A stretch of DNA of 64,000 nucleotides, taken from positions 148,805 to 212,804 of the IMG/VR virus record IMGVR_UViG_3300022752_000015; one strand, 5' to 3'. Under the pieces are notes generated by a model. That model was given only the letters and a program-made list of their open reading frames with translations. It was not told the origin of the DNA and ran no database searches. Source of the stretch: a virus. The translations under genes were made by a program, and so were the position numbers. Shown here piece by piece: positions 46,629 to 54,462 of the stretch (within the stretch, counting starts at the first letter, position 1; the number at the start of each line of letters is the position of its first letter).

Positions 46629-48509
46629 ATGAAATCTTTTACAATTGATCAGCTTGCACAGGGCATCAAAGAGCGTCACGTCGGCGCCGAGCGTGCCCGT
46701 CTTACAGAGAAGTGGAGCCGCACAGGTCTCCTCCGTGGCCTCGATGGCACACGTCGCGAAGTGATGGCACAGCTCCTTGAGAACCAGGCAGCACAGGTCC
46801 TCAAAGAGAGCAACAGCCTCTCAACAGGCGGTGGCAACGTGACATCAAGCGGACAGATCCAGGGCTTCACAAACATCGCGTTCCCAATCGTCCGTCGCGT
46901 CTTCGGCGGTCTCGTTTCAAACGAGCTTGTTTCAATCCAACCAATGAGCCTCCCCTCAGGTCTCATCTTCTACCTTGATTACACATATGGTACGAACGTT
47001 GGACAGGCAGCAGGCGACACAACAAACTCGACATACACACGCGGTCAGTCTATCTATAACAACCCCACGGGCAAGGGAGTCCAGAGCGGATCTCTCGCAA
47101 CGGGCGGTATGTATGACCTCGTAGGATCAGGTTACTCAAAGGTGACCGGTTCTCTCCAGGCATTCAACGTTGCAGGAGCAGGCGTTGCAGAGCTCGGTAT
47201 GTGGGTCGGTGCAGACGGTCAAGGTAGCTTCTACAACGGTATGCTTTCAAGCTCGTTGGATTTCAGCGGAAGCAACGCTCGTCTCATGGACTTCGATGGT
47301 CAGGTCGAGACAGCTCTCAGCCTCAACCAACTTGATGCATGCTTCCTCTACGTTTCGTCATCTGTCTTCACGACAGCAAACGCAGCAGCAGATCTCCTCG
47401 CAGTCGATCAGATCGCACTCTTCGGTGGTGTAACGGGAGCAACAGCATGGGGCAGCAGCTACCAAGGTGGAACGGGCGTTCTCAACCTCCGTCGCCTCAA
47501 TAAGCGTGGTAACTGGTCTACGACAGGGTTCACACCTGATGCACTTAACGGTACTCACGTACAGTTCGTCGTCAAGGGCGCAAATGCAGCTAATCTCGTC
47601 AAGACCTCAGGTGCTAATCTCGCGTTCTCTCTCAAGGCAGGCCTCACAGTTGACAGCTCAAGCGGCGCGACCCTAACGGTTCCCTCGTTCGAGTCTGACT
47701 TCGGAGCAACACCAGCACCAGCAATCCCAGAGATCGACATCAAGATCGAGTCGATTGCAATCACAGCAACAACCCGCAAGCTCCGTGCTCGCTGGTCACC
47801 AGAGCTCGCACAGGACCTCAACGCCTACCACAGCATGGACGCAGAGGTTGAGCTCACCTCGATCCTCTCAGAGCAGATCGCCCTTGAGATCGATCGCGAG
47901 ATTCTCAACGACCTCGTCACACAGGCCAACGGCGCCAATTACTACTGGTCACGCGCTCCTGGCAAGTTTGTCAACAAGACAACAGGCCAGCCTGTAACAC
48001 TCGCATCAAGCCTCTCAATCGGACCACAATTCACCGGTACGGTTCGCGAGTGGTACGAGACTCTCGTCGAGACAGTCATCGACGTTGCCAACACGATCCA
48101 CCGTAAGACACTCCGCGGATCAGCAAACTTCATGGTCACAGGACCAGACGTTGCAACAATCCTCGAGAGCTCGGTCCTCTACAAGCCCAAGTTCTCGATC
48201 GATGGCGAAGGTCAGGTCGGCAGCCCCTTCACAATCGGTGCAGAGGCAATCGGTACAGTCAGCAACCGCTTCACAGTCTACAAGGATCCTTACTTCCCAC
48301 GTAACAAGATCCTCGTCGGCTACAAGGGCGGAAGCTACCTCGAGACAGGATACGTATACGCACCATACGTTCCACTCATCGTGACGCCAACAATCTTCGC
48401 ACCTGAGGACTTCACACCACGTAAGGGCGTGATGACCCGCTACGGTAAGAAGATGGTCCGTTCGGACTTCTACGGCACCGTCACGGTACTCGACATGAAC
48501 ATCATCTGA
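46629..48509 (+). CDS. Major capsid protein (gp23-like)
   Basis: 626 residues. QIQGFTNIAFPIVRRVFGGL, VSIQPMSLPSGLIFYLDY, KARWSPELAQDLNAYHSMDA-type (here RARWSPELAQDLNAYHSMDA) and ELTSILSEQIALEIDREI are diagnostic for T4-type major capsid proteins with the HK97 fold. The N-terminal 60 residues form the propeptide, with L58-K59-E60 before Ser61 as the predicted cleavage site, near T4's position 65. Codons are strongly biased to C-ending forms (CTC, ATC, AAC, GTC), unlike the AT-rich late genes upstream. A strong terminator follows. Confidence 0.95.
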   Translation: MKSFTIDQLAQGIKERHVGAERARLTEKWSRTGLLRGLDGTRREVMAQLLENQAAQVLKESNSLSTGGGNVTSSGQIQGFTNIAFPIVRRVFGGLVSNELVSIQPMSLPSGLIFYLDYTYGTNVGQAAGDTTNSTYTRGQSIYNNPTGKGVQSGSLATGGMYDLVGSGYSKVTGSLQAFNVAGAGVAELGMWVGADGQGSFYNGMLSSSLDFSGSNARLMDFDGQVETALSLNQLDACFLYVSSSVFTTANAAADLLAVDQIALFGGVTGATAWGSSYQGGTGVLNLRRLNKRGNWSTTGFTPDALNGTHVQFVVKGANAANLVKTSGANLAFSLKAGLTVDSSSGATLTVPSFESDFGATPAPAIPEIDIKIESIAITATTRKLRARWSPELAQDLNAYHSMDAEVELTSILSEQIALEIDREILNDLVTQANGANYYWSRAPGKFVNKTTGQPVTLASSLSIGPQFTGTVREWYETLVETVIDVANTIHRKTLRGSANFMVTGPDVATILESSVLYKPKFSIDGEGQVGSPFTIGAEAIGTVSNRFTVYKDPYFPRNKILVGYKGGSYLETGYVYAPYVPLIVTPTIFAPEDFTPRKGVMTRYGKKMVRSDFYGTVTVLDMNII

Positions 48510-48535
48510 TAGTCGGAAACGACCATCTTTGATGG

Positions 48536-48569
48536 AAAAGGCCTTCGAAAGAAGGCCTTTTTCTTTTTG
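48536..48569 (+). terminator. Rho-independent terminator after capsid gene
   Basis: AAAAGGCCTTC pairs with GAAGGCCTTTT over eleven bases, closed by a GAAA tetraloop and followed by TTCTTTTTG. It lies 27 bases after the capsid stop and ends the head operon. The stem is symmetrical enough to work partly in both directions. Confidence 0.92.
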
Positions 48570-48763
48570 TAATCGACACTTTTATAACAGAAAAATCATA
48601 ACGACGTCGTACTATTGGACATTGGCAACGTCTCTTAAGAACTTAAAAAGTAAAATCAAGATTCTAATGCAAGTTTTCGAAATCTTAAAAGAGGCTTTTG
48701 AAGTATATCATAATGTGAGAATGACATGTGATAATCTATGAATAATTCTTATAATTATTGGTC

Positions 48764-49165
48764 ATGCAAGATTGGATAATTATTCTAGGGGTTGTTCCCT
48801 TCATCATAGGGATGTGTGGGCAGGTCGCCCGTAACATCGTTCTTGGGAACAAGAGAAGAGAATCAGATGGGCACGTCGGGTGGAGAAGGATCTATTGGGC
48901 AACTCTACCTCTTCATGCCCTAGCTGTGGGAGCAGGAGTTGGACTGATCGGATATGAGTATGGTTTGCCTGTGCCAATCGCATTTGGAAAGACATTAGCA
49001 GGATCGATCCTAGCCTACACACTTTCAGGTGGGGTCTCTGTGGTCGGATACGATGCTATAGTTAAAACGTTACGTAGGATGTTGGAAACGTACAAAGGAC
49101 CTGTTACCGAACTGCAACGACGAACATCAGACCCACAGAACTCGTTGAATGACAGAACAGGATAA
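48764..49165 (+). CDS. Small membrane protein
   Basis: 133 residues from the ATG at 48764 (TTG at 48758 is an alternative). Three hydrophobic stretches are seen: WIIILGVVPFIIGMCG (about 3-18), WATLPLHALAVGAGVGLIGY (about 44-63) and FGKTLAGSILAYTLSGGVSV (about 72-91), with a polar charged tail (KTLRRMLETYKGPVTEL...). This fits a multi-pass inner-membrane protein; size and layout are compatible with a holin, but nothing proves lysis function and no endolysin is adjacent. Confidence 0.6.
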   Translation: MQDWIIILGVVPFIIGMCGQVARNIVLGNKRRESDGHVGWRRIYWATLPLHALAVGAGVGLIGYEYGLPVPIAFGKTLAGSILAYTLSGGVSVVGYDAIVKTLRRMLETYKGPVTELQRRTSDPQNSLNDRTG

Positions 49166-49195
49166 GAGTTCTACGTTCTTTTATATAATATCCTG

Positions 49196-49540
49196 ATGAT
49201 CTATCGTCGGTTTAGAAATCAAACAAAGTTAAAGAAAAAAGAGTGTGAGATTTGCAAATATGACAATCCTGCGGCTCTCAACATTCATCACATAATTCCG
49301 CGACGAGATCCTAGATCAACGAACAACAACTACAATCTCAGCATTGTGTGTCATGTCTGTCACGATTTAATTCACGCAGGACAAATAACGATCATCGGTG
49401 TTTATGACTCGACAGAAGGACGCAAACTGATGTGGTTCAAGGAAGGACAAGAACCACCATTAGAAAAACAATTTTGGAAAATAAAAGATAACCCGTTGGT
49501 CGTTATGAAGATTAAATCAAGGTCTTCAGATGCATCCTGA
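49196..49540 (+). CDS. HNH endonuclease
   Basis: 114 residues. CEICKYDNPAALNIHHIIPR, NYNLSIVCHVCHDLIHAG give the HNH layout: CxxC, catalytic HH, Asn, CxxC and the second His. It may be a homing or repair nuclease; no intron is seen near it. Free-standing HNH genes often mark mobile insertion. The 3' end overlaps the minus-strand gene at 49512 by 29 bases (tail to tail). Confidence 0.85.
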   Translation: MIYRRFRNQTKLKKKECEICKYDNPAALNIHHIIPRRDPRSTNNNYNLSIVCHVCHDLIHAGQITIIGVYDSTEGRKLMWFKEGQEPPLEKQFWKIKDNPLVVMKIKSRSSDAS

Positions 49541-50747
49541 TAAGGTTTCTGAGCTGAGATTGCCCTGCTGATTCTTGCAACGTCAAGATCCCGTCCAATC
49601 CGTCGAGAAGAGAATCTTTCAAGGAAGCGTCTGAGATTTTTTCAATGAGTCCAACGATCTTGTCATACTGATCTCTCAATGTTTTAGAAGCAGAACGTAT
49701 TTCAAACTTTGATAATCCCTTGTCAGGATCATAGGAAAAGACAGCACGAGGAAGAGGTTCAACCAATCCTCTCACATAGAGAAGCAAGGCTGTTTCTTCA
49801 GGATAGGATGACAGTTGTAGAGCGTCCTTGGCAAACTCTTCATTTTGAGAACGTCTGGATTCGACAGAAGAAGATCTAGATGATTCTTTTTCGGCTTTGG
49901 CCTGTTCGGCTTGTTCAGATCCAGCGAACAGTAGGCCTCCGCCTGTGCTCTTATAATAGCTCTTGCTAATCGATTTTGTCAACCCGGCATCCAGTAATTT
50001 GATGCTATCACCACTCACTCCCCAAGAGTCAGGTTTGTAAAGATCTCCTGTATTTATTTCAGAATACCTCGTGACAAGCTTTGCAAAAGATCCAAGGAAT
50101 TCATCAGTCAACATTTTGTCCAACCCAGTCGATTGAAGTTGAGAAGTCACATTGGCTGCTTGCTTCGCTGCGGCTCCTTGAGGAACTGCAACCTTAGTGG
50201 CATCAGGATCAACCTGCACGTTAGGAGTCTTTTTAGTTGTGGCGGCCAAGGCTGCGGGTGGAGGTGGAGCCTTAGGCGTTTTTCCCGAAGCTGCATCGCT
50301 TGCTGCTTGCTTCAACGCTGACCTAACCATCTGCCATTCTTTAGAAAATCCTGGGATTGTTAAGGGTTTGACCTTCTGCGAAACTATCCATAAAAATCCG
50401 TCATGATCCGTGAAATCGCTGGCGCTAAGAACAGGAACGACTATATCGCTCACTTCAGAGTCATTTCCTGCCGTCGCCTCAATCCCATTCTGCGCAAAAC
50501 CTGCTTCATTGAGTGCAACCTTAATGACCTCATCTCCATGAATAACTGCCAACCTTGAAGAACCCATATCAGGAGAACCCCCAGCGGTATATGCCATGAC
50601 TTGATCTATGAAATCATCAAGAGCTCTCTTCTTATCACCACCAGAATCTTTTAAAATGTCTTCGTATAAAGAATCGAATAACTTCCCTAGTCCAGAAGCC
50701 TTCTTCATTTCTACGAGCGGACGACGATTGGTTCTCTTGTTTTTCAT
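49512..50747 (-). CDS. Protein with kinase-like N-lobe motif and proline/alanine-rich linker
   Basis: 411 residues. Residues about 55-110 (SSRLAVIHGDEVIKVALN, then a QNGIEA segment and a VVPVL strand, then GFLWIVSQKV) have the order of a protein-kinase-like N-lobe: glycine-type loop, VIK with the ATP-site Lys, a Glu-containing helix, and a hinge strand. After that a Pro/Ala-rich stretch (KTPKAPPPPAALAATTKKTP) and helical parts follow; HxD and DFG motifs are not apparent. It may be a pseudokinase or a remote relative. Function unknown; unusual enough to test. Confidence 0.55.
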   Translation of the reverse strand: MKNKRTNRRPLVEMKKASGLGKLFDSLYEDILKDSGGDKKRALDDFIDQVMAYTAGGSPDMGSSRLAVIHGDEVIKVALNEAGFAQNGIEATAGNDSEVSDIVVPVLSASDFTDHDGFLWIVSQKVKPLTIPGFSKEWQMVRSALKQAASDAASGKTPKAPPPPAALAATTKKTPNVQVDPDATKVAVPQGAAAKQAANVTSQLQSTGLDKMLTDEFLGSFAKLVTRYSEINTGDLYKPDSWGVSGDSIKLLDAGLTKSISKSYYKSTGGGLLFAGSEQAEQAKAEKESSRSSSVESRRSQNEEFAKDALQLSSYPEETALLLYVRGLVEPLPRAVFSYDPDKGLSKFEIRSASKTLRDQYDKIVGLIEKISDASLKDSLLDGLDGILTLQESAGQSQLRNLIRMHLKTLI

Positions 50748-50827
50748 TTCGAATCTTAAATATAATCTTTTTTTGCAAATAAAACTATCGTGGTTAATTA
50801 CATAGATATATTACAGAAGGACCCAAC

Positions 50828-51175
50828 ATGAAACTAACAGAACGTCAGTTGCGCAAGATCATACTAGAAGAATTAAACAACATTCATGAAGCAGGAGAAG
50901 AAGCTGCTGCAACAGGAAAAGTAGAAGGCCCAATAGAACAGCTAAGAATGAAGCTACAAAAATTAGCTCCAGAAGCTAATGCAACGAAGTTAGCTTCAGC
51001 AATAAAAGACGTAGCAAAATCTAAAGATGCAGCTGCTGCTATAAGCGACGAAAAACTTATCGACAAGATGGAAAGACAAGCGTTAGGAACAGCTTTCTTA
51101 AAGATTATAATATCTGATCCAGGAGATATCCAGTCTATCATTGGGTTAATAAAACAGATTAAAACAGGTTCTTGA
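50828..51175 (+). CDS. Tagged small protein
   Basis: 115 residues. MKLTERQLRKIILEELNNIH is the shared tag, and I19-H20-E21 before Ala22 satisfies the prohead protease rule. The remainder is Ala/Lys-rich and helical (ANATKLASAIKDVAKSKDAA). AGAAGGA gives a good ribosome site. Away from the head module, but the tag suggests that it too could go into the prohead. Confidence 0.65.
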   Translation: MKLTERQLRKIILEELNNIHEAGEEAAATGKVEGPIEQLRMKLQKLAPEANATKLASAIKDVAKSKDAAAAISDEKLIDKMERQALGTAFLKIIISDPGDIQSIIGLIKQIKTGS

Positions 51176-51176
51176 T

Positions 51177-51371
51177 TTAATTGACCTTTGAAAATCTATA
51201 CCAGGTCTTGTTCTCATCGTGCAATCTAACTTTAGATTGTCCGTGAAATCCCCAATCAAGATTGATGATCCAATCAAAAGAGGTAGCATCCCAACAAACA
51301 GATGCTACCTTTGCTTCTTGTAGCATTCCATAAACGACGATTCTTTCGCCAATTTCAGGTAAAGAGTTCAT
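51177..51371 (-). CDS. Small hypothetical protein
   Basis: 64 residues. GERIVVYGMLQEAKVASVCW followed by FDWIINLDWG and KVRLHDENKTWYRF reads like a small beta barrel (SH3-like) with alternating hydrophobic strands. It has no motif for a specific role. It lies directly downstream of the tRNA and its terminator, with only one base to the converging gene at 50828-51175. The beta-barrel idea is inference. Confidence 0.55.
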   Translation of the reverse strand: MNSLPEIGERIVVYGMLQEAKVASVCWDATSFDWIINLDWGFHGQSKVRLHDENKTWYRFSKVN

Positions 51372-51375
51372 AATA

Positions 51376-51403
51376 AAAAAGCCATCTATTATAGATGGCT
51401 TTC
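51376..51403 (-). terminator. Terminator after tRNA-Glu
   Basis: On the minus strand AAAGCCATCT and AGATGGCTTT form a ten-base stem around ATAAT and are followed by TTTATTATG. It begins two bases after the tRNA, so it defines the precursor's 3' end. Confidence 0.85.
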
Positions 51404-51405
51404 AG

Positions 51406-51477
51406 CGATCCCAGGGGGAATTGAACCCCCGCAAGCGCCTTGAAAGGGCACTGTCCTAACCTCTAGACGATGGGACC
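51406..51477 (-). tRNA. tRNA-Glu (anticodon TTC)
   Basis: The minus strand folds into a 72-nt cloverleaf: acceptor GGTCCCA/TGGGATC, D-arm with TAGAGGTTAGG, anticodon stem GTGCC/GGCGC closing the loop CTTTCAA (anticodon TTC), and T-arm GGGGG-TTCAATT-CCCCC. The discriminator is G and no CCA is encoded. It closely resembles bacterial tRNA-Glu. GAA codons dominate in the AT-rich late genes, so extra UUC tRNA may support them. Confidence 0.95.
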
Positions 51478-51481
51478 ATTA

Positions 51482-51510
51482 TGGGACTACTTATAATACA
51501 AGCAGTCCCA
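51482..51510 (-). promoter_or_regulatory. Hairpin/promoter region between lipoprotein gene and tRNA
   Basis: TGGGACTGCTT and AAGTAGTCCCA pair over eleven positions (one G-T) with a GTATTAT loop, ending just upstream of the tRNA 5' end. TTGAAC with TTATAA 17 bases downstream on the minus strand overlaps the hairpin and may be the tRNA promoter. The hairpin could also end the lipoprotein transcript, though no T run follows. Confidence 0.45.
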
Positions 51511-51520
51511 TTTGTTCAAA

Positions 51521-51742
51521 TCACTTTGCAGCTGGTGTTGCACTGACTGCGGCGCTTGGAGCAACCACAGGTGCAGCTGACTCGACAACAGTTGCCGCCG
51601 TTGCAGGAGCTGCAGAAGCAGCAGGCTCTGCCGAAACTGCAACATCAGCCGTGGCTGTAGCGGATGCAGCTGGTGCTGGTGCGTCGGTTGATGCACATGC
51701 GACGAGACAAACTGAAGCGATAACGAATACAAACTTTGACAT
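51521..51742 (-). CDS. Small Ala/Pro/Val-rich lipoprotein
   Basis: 73 residues from the ATG at 51742, ten bases after AGGAG; the longer frame upstream is not needed. MSKFVFVIASVCLVACASTD is a short signal peptide with the lipobox LVAC, so Cys would be lipidated and the protein anchored in a membrane. The mature part is a low-complexity Ala/Pro/Ser/Thr/Val sequence. Phage lipoproteins of this kind can block superinfection or be spanin parts. Function inferred only from type. Confidence 0.75.
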   Translation of the reverse strand: MSKFVFVIASVCLVACASTDAPAPAASATATADVAVSAEPAASAAPATAATVVESAAPVVAPSAAVSATPAAK

Positions 51743-51811
51743 TTTATATAATCTCCTGTAAGAGGCTGTGTTCAATTGTGATACAACCCGTGACATAACT
51801 ATAAGGTAAAT

Positions 51812-53149
51812 TCAAACTATGTTTAAGAATTTTTGACCGACCTCAGCAATTTTAGGATCGACATCGTTGATGCTTCTCTCGCGGATAAAGACAGGAAATC
51901 TGACTTTTCCGTCCTTCGTCAATCCATTCGACGTGGAAGGTTCAGGTTGACCTTCTAGCTCAACCACTTTTCCAATCCATGAGTCAGGATCCATTCCGAT
52001 CTCAGCTTTTAATGCGTCGGTGAAACCTCCACCCACACGTGTGATGATCCCGTTTGGCATCATGACCTCAAATCCACCCCACAGACCTTCTCTCTTTGAA
52101 CCTCTATTTCCCATGTAGTGACCGACAATCATACCTTCATAGGTGGCAATCGGCTTCATCTTTTTAACTGAGTTAGATCTCTTAAACGAATAAAGAGCCG
52201 AGAGATCCTTGATCATGATTCCTTCGAATCCGCCTTCTAGATTTTTTGAATAAAAATCCAATAGTTCACCTGAATCATTAACGGTGATGCCTTTAACATG
52301 TGCTACCGAAGAGTTATTGACCTGCGAAACTAGTTCTTCGGTCAGTTCAATTCGAGTCAGCAGCTCCATCGAACTTTCTTGATCGTGCCAATCAGAAAAA
52401 GGCATGGAATCGAACACATGAAACATGATGTTAGAATCATCCTTGCCTCGTTTATGAGACATCATCACAGACGCAGACTCGTTCCAATCGGAACCCATTG
52501 CCTCACCATCCAAGACAAAGTTGTCCCATGGTGCGTCTTCGATCACTTTCTTAATCTTCGGAAGCGTCTCTAGAACCGTACCACTTCTGGTAAACATGGT
52601 GGCTAGACCATCTTTCTTCACGATGATGCATCGCAATCCGTCCAACTTAGGTTCAACGCGGACAGGATAACTGATGCTGTCGTTGATGATGATTCCTGAA
52701 TTAAGATCGAATCTTGTCTGCAAGCTCTCAGCTAACTGCACTGAAAACCCGACGATAGAATTCGGCCAAATCTTATTGACCGTGGTGGACTGCACGCCAC
52801 ATCGCAAATTTTTCAATAGAATTCTTAGACACCACTTCTGCTGGCTTGCCGTCAAACGCGAGAAAAAAGAAACAACGGCATCTTTTGCAGCATTTCCTGT
52901 GATGTTTCGTTGAGCCAACGAATGATTTACAAAATCTAGAAAACTATCAATGACTTCATCATCATCTTCTCCAACATCACGAGAAGAAGGCATCTTAAAC
53001 TTGTTAACAAAAAAGTTTGTATAAGGATCACCAACAGATACAAAAATCCTTTGCAAGAGTTGATTGTTGCTATGAGTGTCCAACAGTTCTTCTTTAAAGA
53101 TTCGAGAATTGTTAGACTCTAGAGATTCTAGAATATCGATGACTGTCAT
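51812..53149 (-). CDS. ATP-dependent DNA ligase (gp30-like)
   Basis: 445 residues. VEPKLDGLRCI at 166-176 holds the nucleotidyl-accepting Lys168 (KxDG). Further motifs are TRSG, FVLDGEAMG (motif III), HVFDSMP, GFEGIMIKD (motif IV) and VKKMKPI (motif V). The C-terminal oligonucleotide-binding domain follows (GLWGGFEVM, GKVVELEGQ). It seals nicks in replication and repair. Size fits T4-type ligases. Confidence 0.93.
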   Translation of the reverse strand: MTVIDILESLESNNSRIFKEELLDTHSNNQLLQRIFVSVGDPYTNFFVNKFKMPSSRDVGEDDDEVIDSFLDFVNHSLAQRNITGNAAKDAVVSFFSRLTASQQKWCLRILLKNLRCGVQSTTVNKIWPNSIVGFSVQLAESLQTRFDLNSGIIINDSISYPVRVEPKLDGLRCIIVKKDGLATMFTRSGTVLETLPKIKKVIEDAPWDNFVLDGEAMGSDWNESASVMMSHKRGKDDSNIMFHVFDSMPFSDWHDQESSMELLTRIELTEELVSQVNNSSVAHVKGITVNDSGELLDFYSKNLEGGFEGIMIKDLSALYSFKRSNSVKKMKPIATYEGMIVGHYMGNRGSKREGLWGGFEVMMPNGIITRVGGGFTDALKAEIGMDPDSWIGKVVELEGQPEPSTSNGLTKDGKVRFPVFIRERSINDVDPKIAEVGQKFLNIV

Positions 53150-53230
53150 TATGAGGTTATATTAACCAACCTTATTCAAAGATTTCACGGTTTTCTCGAC
53201 ATGAATCTAATTCAGATTCATTCAAGCTTC

Positions 53231-53497
53231 TCAAAACTTGTAGTTTTTCCTGAAATCTACCTTTAATTCTTCGATCACTCCGTCAATCTTAGCGATGGCA
53301 ACTTTCAAATCCGAATCTGGATTCTTTTCTAGAACGTTCCTGCAAGCCTGAACTGCGTCGGTCAAAATTGAAGCATTATTAATCAACTTAAAAGCAATTT
53401 TTTGCTTTTCAAATGACCAATCATTTTGCTTTTCGTTTACCTTATTACTATTGATCTTTTCTACTTCGTATACGATTCGTCTCATCTTTATTTCCAC
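53231..53497 (-). CDS. Small helical hypothetical protein
   Basis: 88 residues, Lys/Glu/Asn-rich and helical. It starts immediately after the stop of the previous gene (one base apart), so it is the last gene of the sigma-factor operon. No motif recognised. Confidence 0.6.
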   Translation of the reverse strand: MEIKMRRIVYEVEKINSNKVNEKQNDWSFEKQKIAFKLINNASILTDAVQACRNVLEKNPDSDLKVAIAKIDGVIEELKVDFRKNYKF

Positions 53498-53926
53498 CTA
53501 CTTTTTTAGCTTCTTCTTCTGGTAATTCCTTGTTTCTGATGTTGGATCTAGCTTGGATGCATCGCTATCTTCATCTTCAACAAGGGAAAGATTTTCCTGA
53601 GACAGAACGTCTTCATACGCGGTAGTTGGAGGAATAGCTGCAAAAACCTCGTGCAGATTTTCTTTCTCACCAGTCGCCTCTGCAACGACATCTAACGGAG
53701 GAACAACAACGACACCTGCCGTTGGATCAGAAACGTACGAAGGAATGCATAAATTGAATGCTTCGAAACCAGGAGTCACAACACCCAATCTATTGCAAGT
53801 CTCTTCAAGAACGCTATAGGTGGTGATACCTCTCTCAATCAAAAACTTTTTTAACGTGGTCTTTCTGCGACGAAGAAGATCTTCTAGTCTGATCAAAGAC
53901 TTCTTTTGATACTTAGTTGCTTTCAT
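53498..53926 (-). CDS. Hypothetical protein of sigma operon
   Basis: 142 residues. The N-terminus KYQKKSLIRLEDLLRRRKTT and LKKFLIERGITTYSVLEETC is basic and helical and looks nucleic-acid binding. The C-terminal half is acidic and probably disordered (VEDEDSDASKLDPTSETRN), ending in KKKLKK. It overlaps the upstream gene by 14 bases. Function unknown; coupling with a sigma factor suggests a transcription-related role. Confidence 0.6.
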   Translation of the reverse strand: MKATKYQKKSLIRLEDLLRRRKTTLKKFLIERGITTYSVLEETCNRLGVVTPGFEAFNLCIPSYVSDPTAGVVVVPPLDVVAEATGEKENLHEVFAAIPPTTAYEDVLSQENLSLVEDEDSDASKLDPTSETRNYQKKKLKK

Positions 53927-54227
53927 TTTTCACCAATTTTCTATGAGACTCTAGATCTTGTAACAAGTCAGAGATTCCACTTTGGAACAACGGAGATTTC
54001 GAAATCATCTCAGCTGATTCAGAATCGACGTGAATGTTATGCTGATCTGCTATTGCATCAACAAACTTGCGCATGACTCGAAGTACGTAATTCCTCGCTG
54101 AGGAATGGTTCATTTTATACCCAAGCTCTGTCATTGTATCCGCAATATCACGATAATTAACACCATTATCGTCAATTGTTGCGTAACCACCAACAAATTT
54201 GCTACCTTTTTTCATTGTCATTGTCAT
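53913..54227 (-). CDS. Helix-turn-helix protein of sigma operon
   Basis: 104 residues. NYRDIADTMTELGYKMNHSS followed by ARNYVLRVMRKF matches the turn and recognition helices of sigma region 4-like or similar helix-turn-helix folds. Three ATGs are close together; the first has AGGA at four bases. It overlaps both neighbours and follows the sigma factor, so it may be a second DNA-binding partner or a regulator of that factor. Confidence 0.6.
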   Translation of the reverse strand: MTMTMKKGSKFVGGYATIDDNGVNYRDIADTMTELGYKMNHSSARNYVLRVMRKFVDAIADQHNIHVDSESAEMISKSPLFQSGISDLLQDLESHRKLVKNESN

Positions 54228-54462
54228 TTTTCCTATGAAATGTCTCGCCCCTAGAATGAGGTACCATTGATGGACCGAATCTGGTCGTCTGCAAGTATCG
54301 CAATCGTGAATTTAAGTTCCGTTCGACCAGCAGATCTTCTTTTACGTCTTCTTCCTCCTCAATTTCATCAGATTTTTTGTCACGGATCAACGTGTACAAA
54401 CTAACAAAAGAAGTGATCAGATTGATCGAACATAGGACAAGAATCAGACTTTCGCTGGTCAC
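54202..54462 (-). CDS. Small membrane-anchored protein
   Basis: 86 residues. ESLILVLCSINLITSFVSLY is one N-terminal membrane helix, then an acidic run (DEIEEEEDVKED) and a basic tail. It overlaps the sigma gene by four bases. The layout (helix, acidic, basic) suggests an inner-membrane protein with a cytoplasmic tail. Function unknown. Confidence 0.6.
   Translation of the reverse strand: MTSESLILVLCSINLITSFVSLYTLIRDKKSDEIEEEEDVKEDLLVERNLNSRLRYLQTTRFGPSMVPHSRGETFHRKNDNDNEKR

Noticed and set aside
47170-48384. Alternative frames within the capsid gene
   Set aside because: Ser/Gln/Thr-rich shadows that result from the strong third-position bias of the capsid codons.
48529-48741. 70-codon frame after the capsid gene
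   Set aside because: Its first third is the capsid terminator hairpin, it starts at a TTG without a ribosome site, and the protein has no reasonable composition. The stretch 48570-48763 shows no supported gene.
49196-49540. HNH gene as part of a group I intron
   Set aside because: No split gene or intron core is visible around it; flanking genes are intact.
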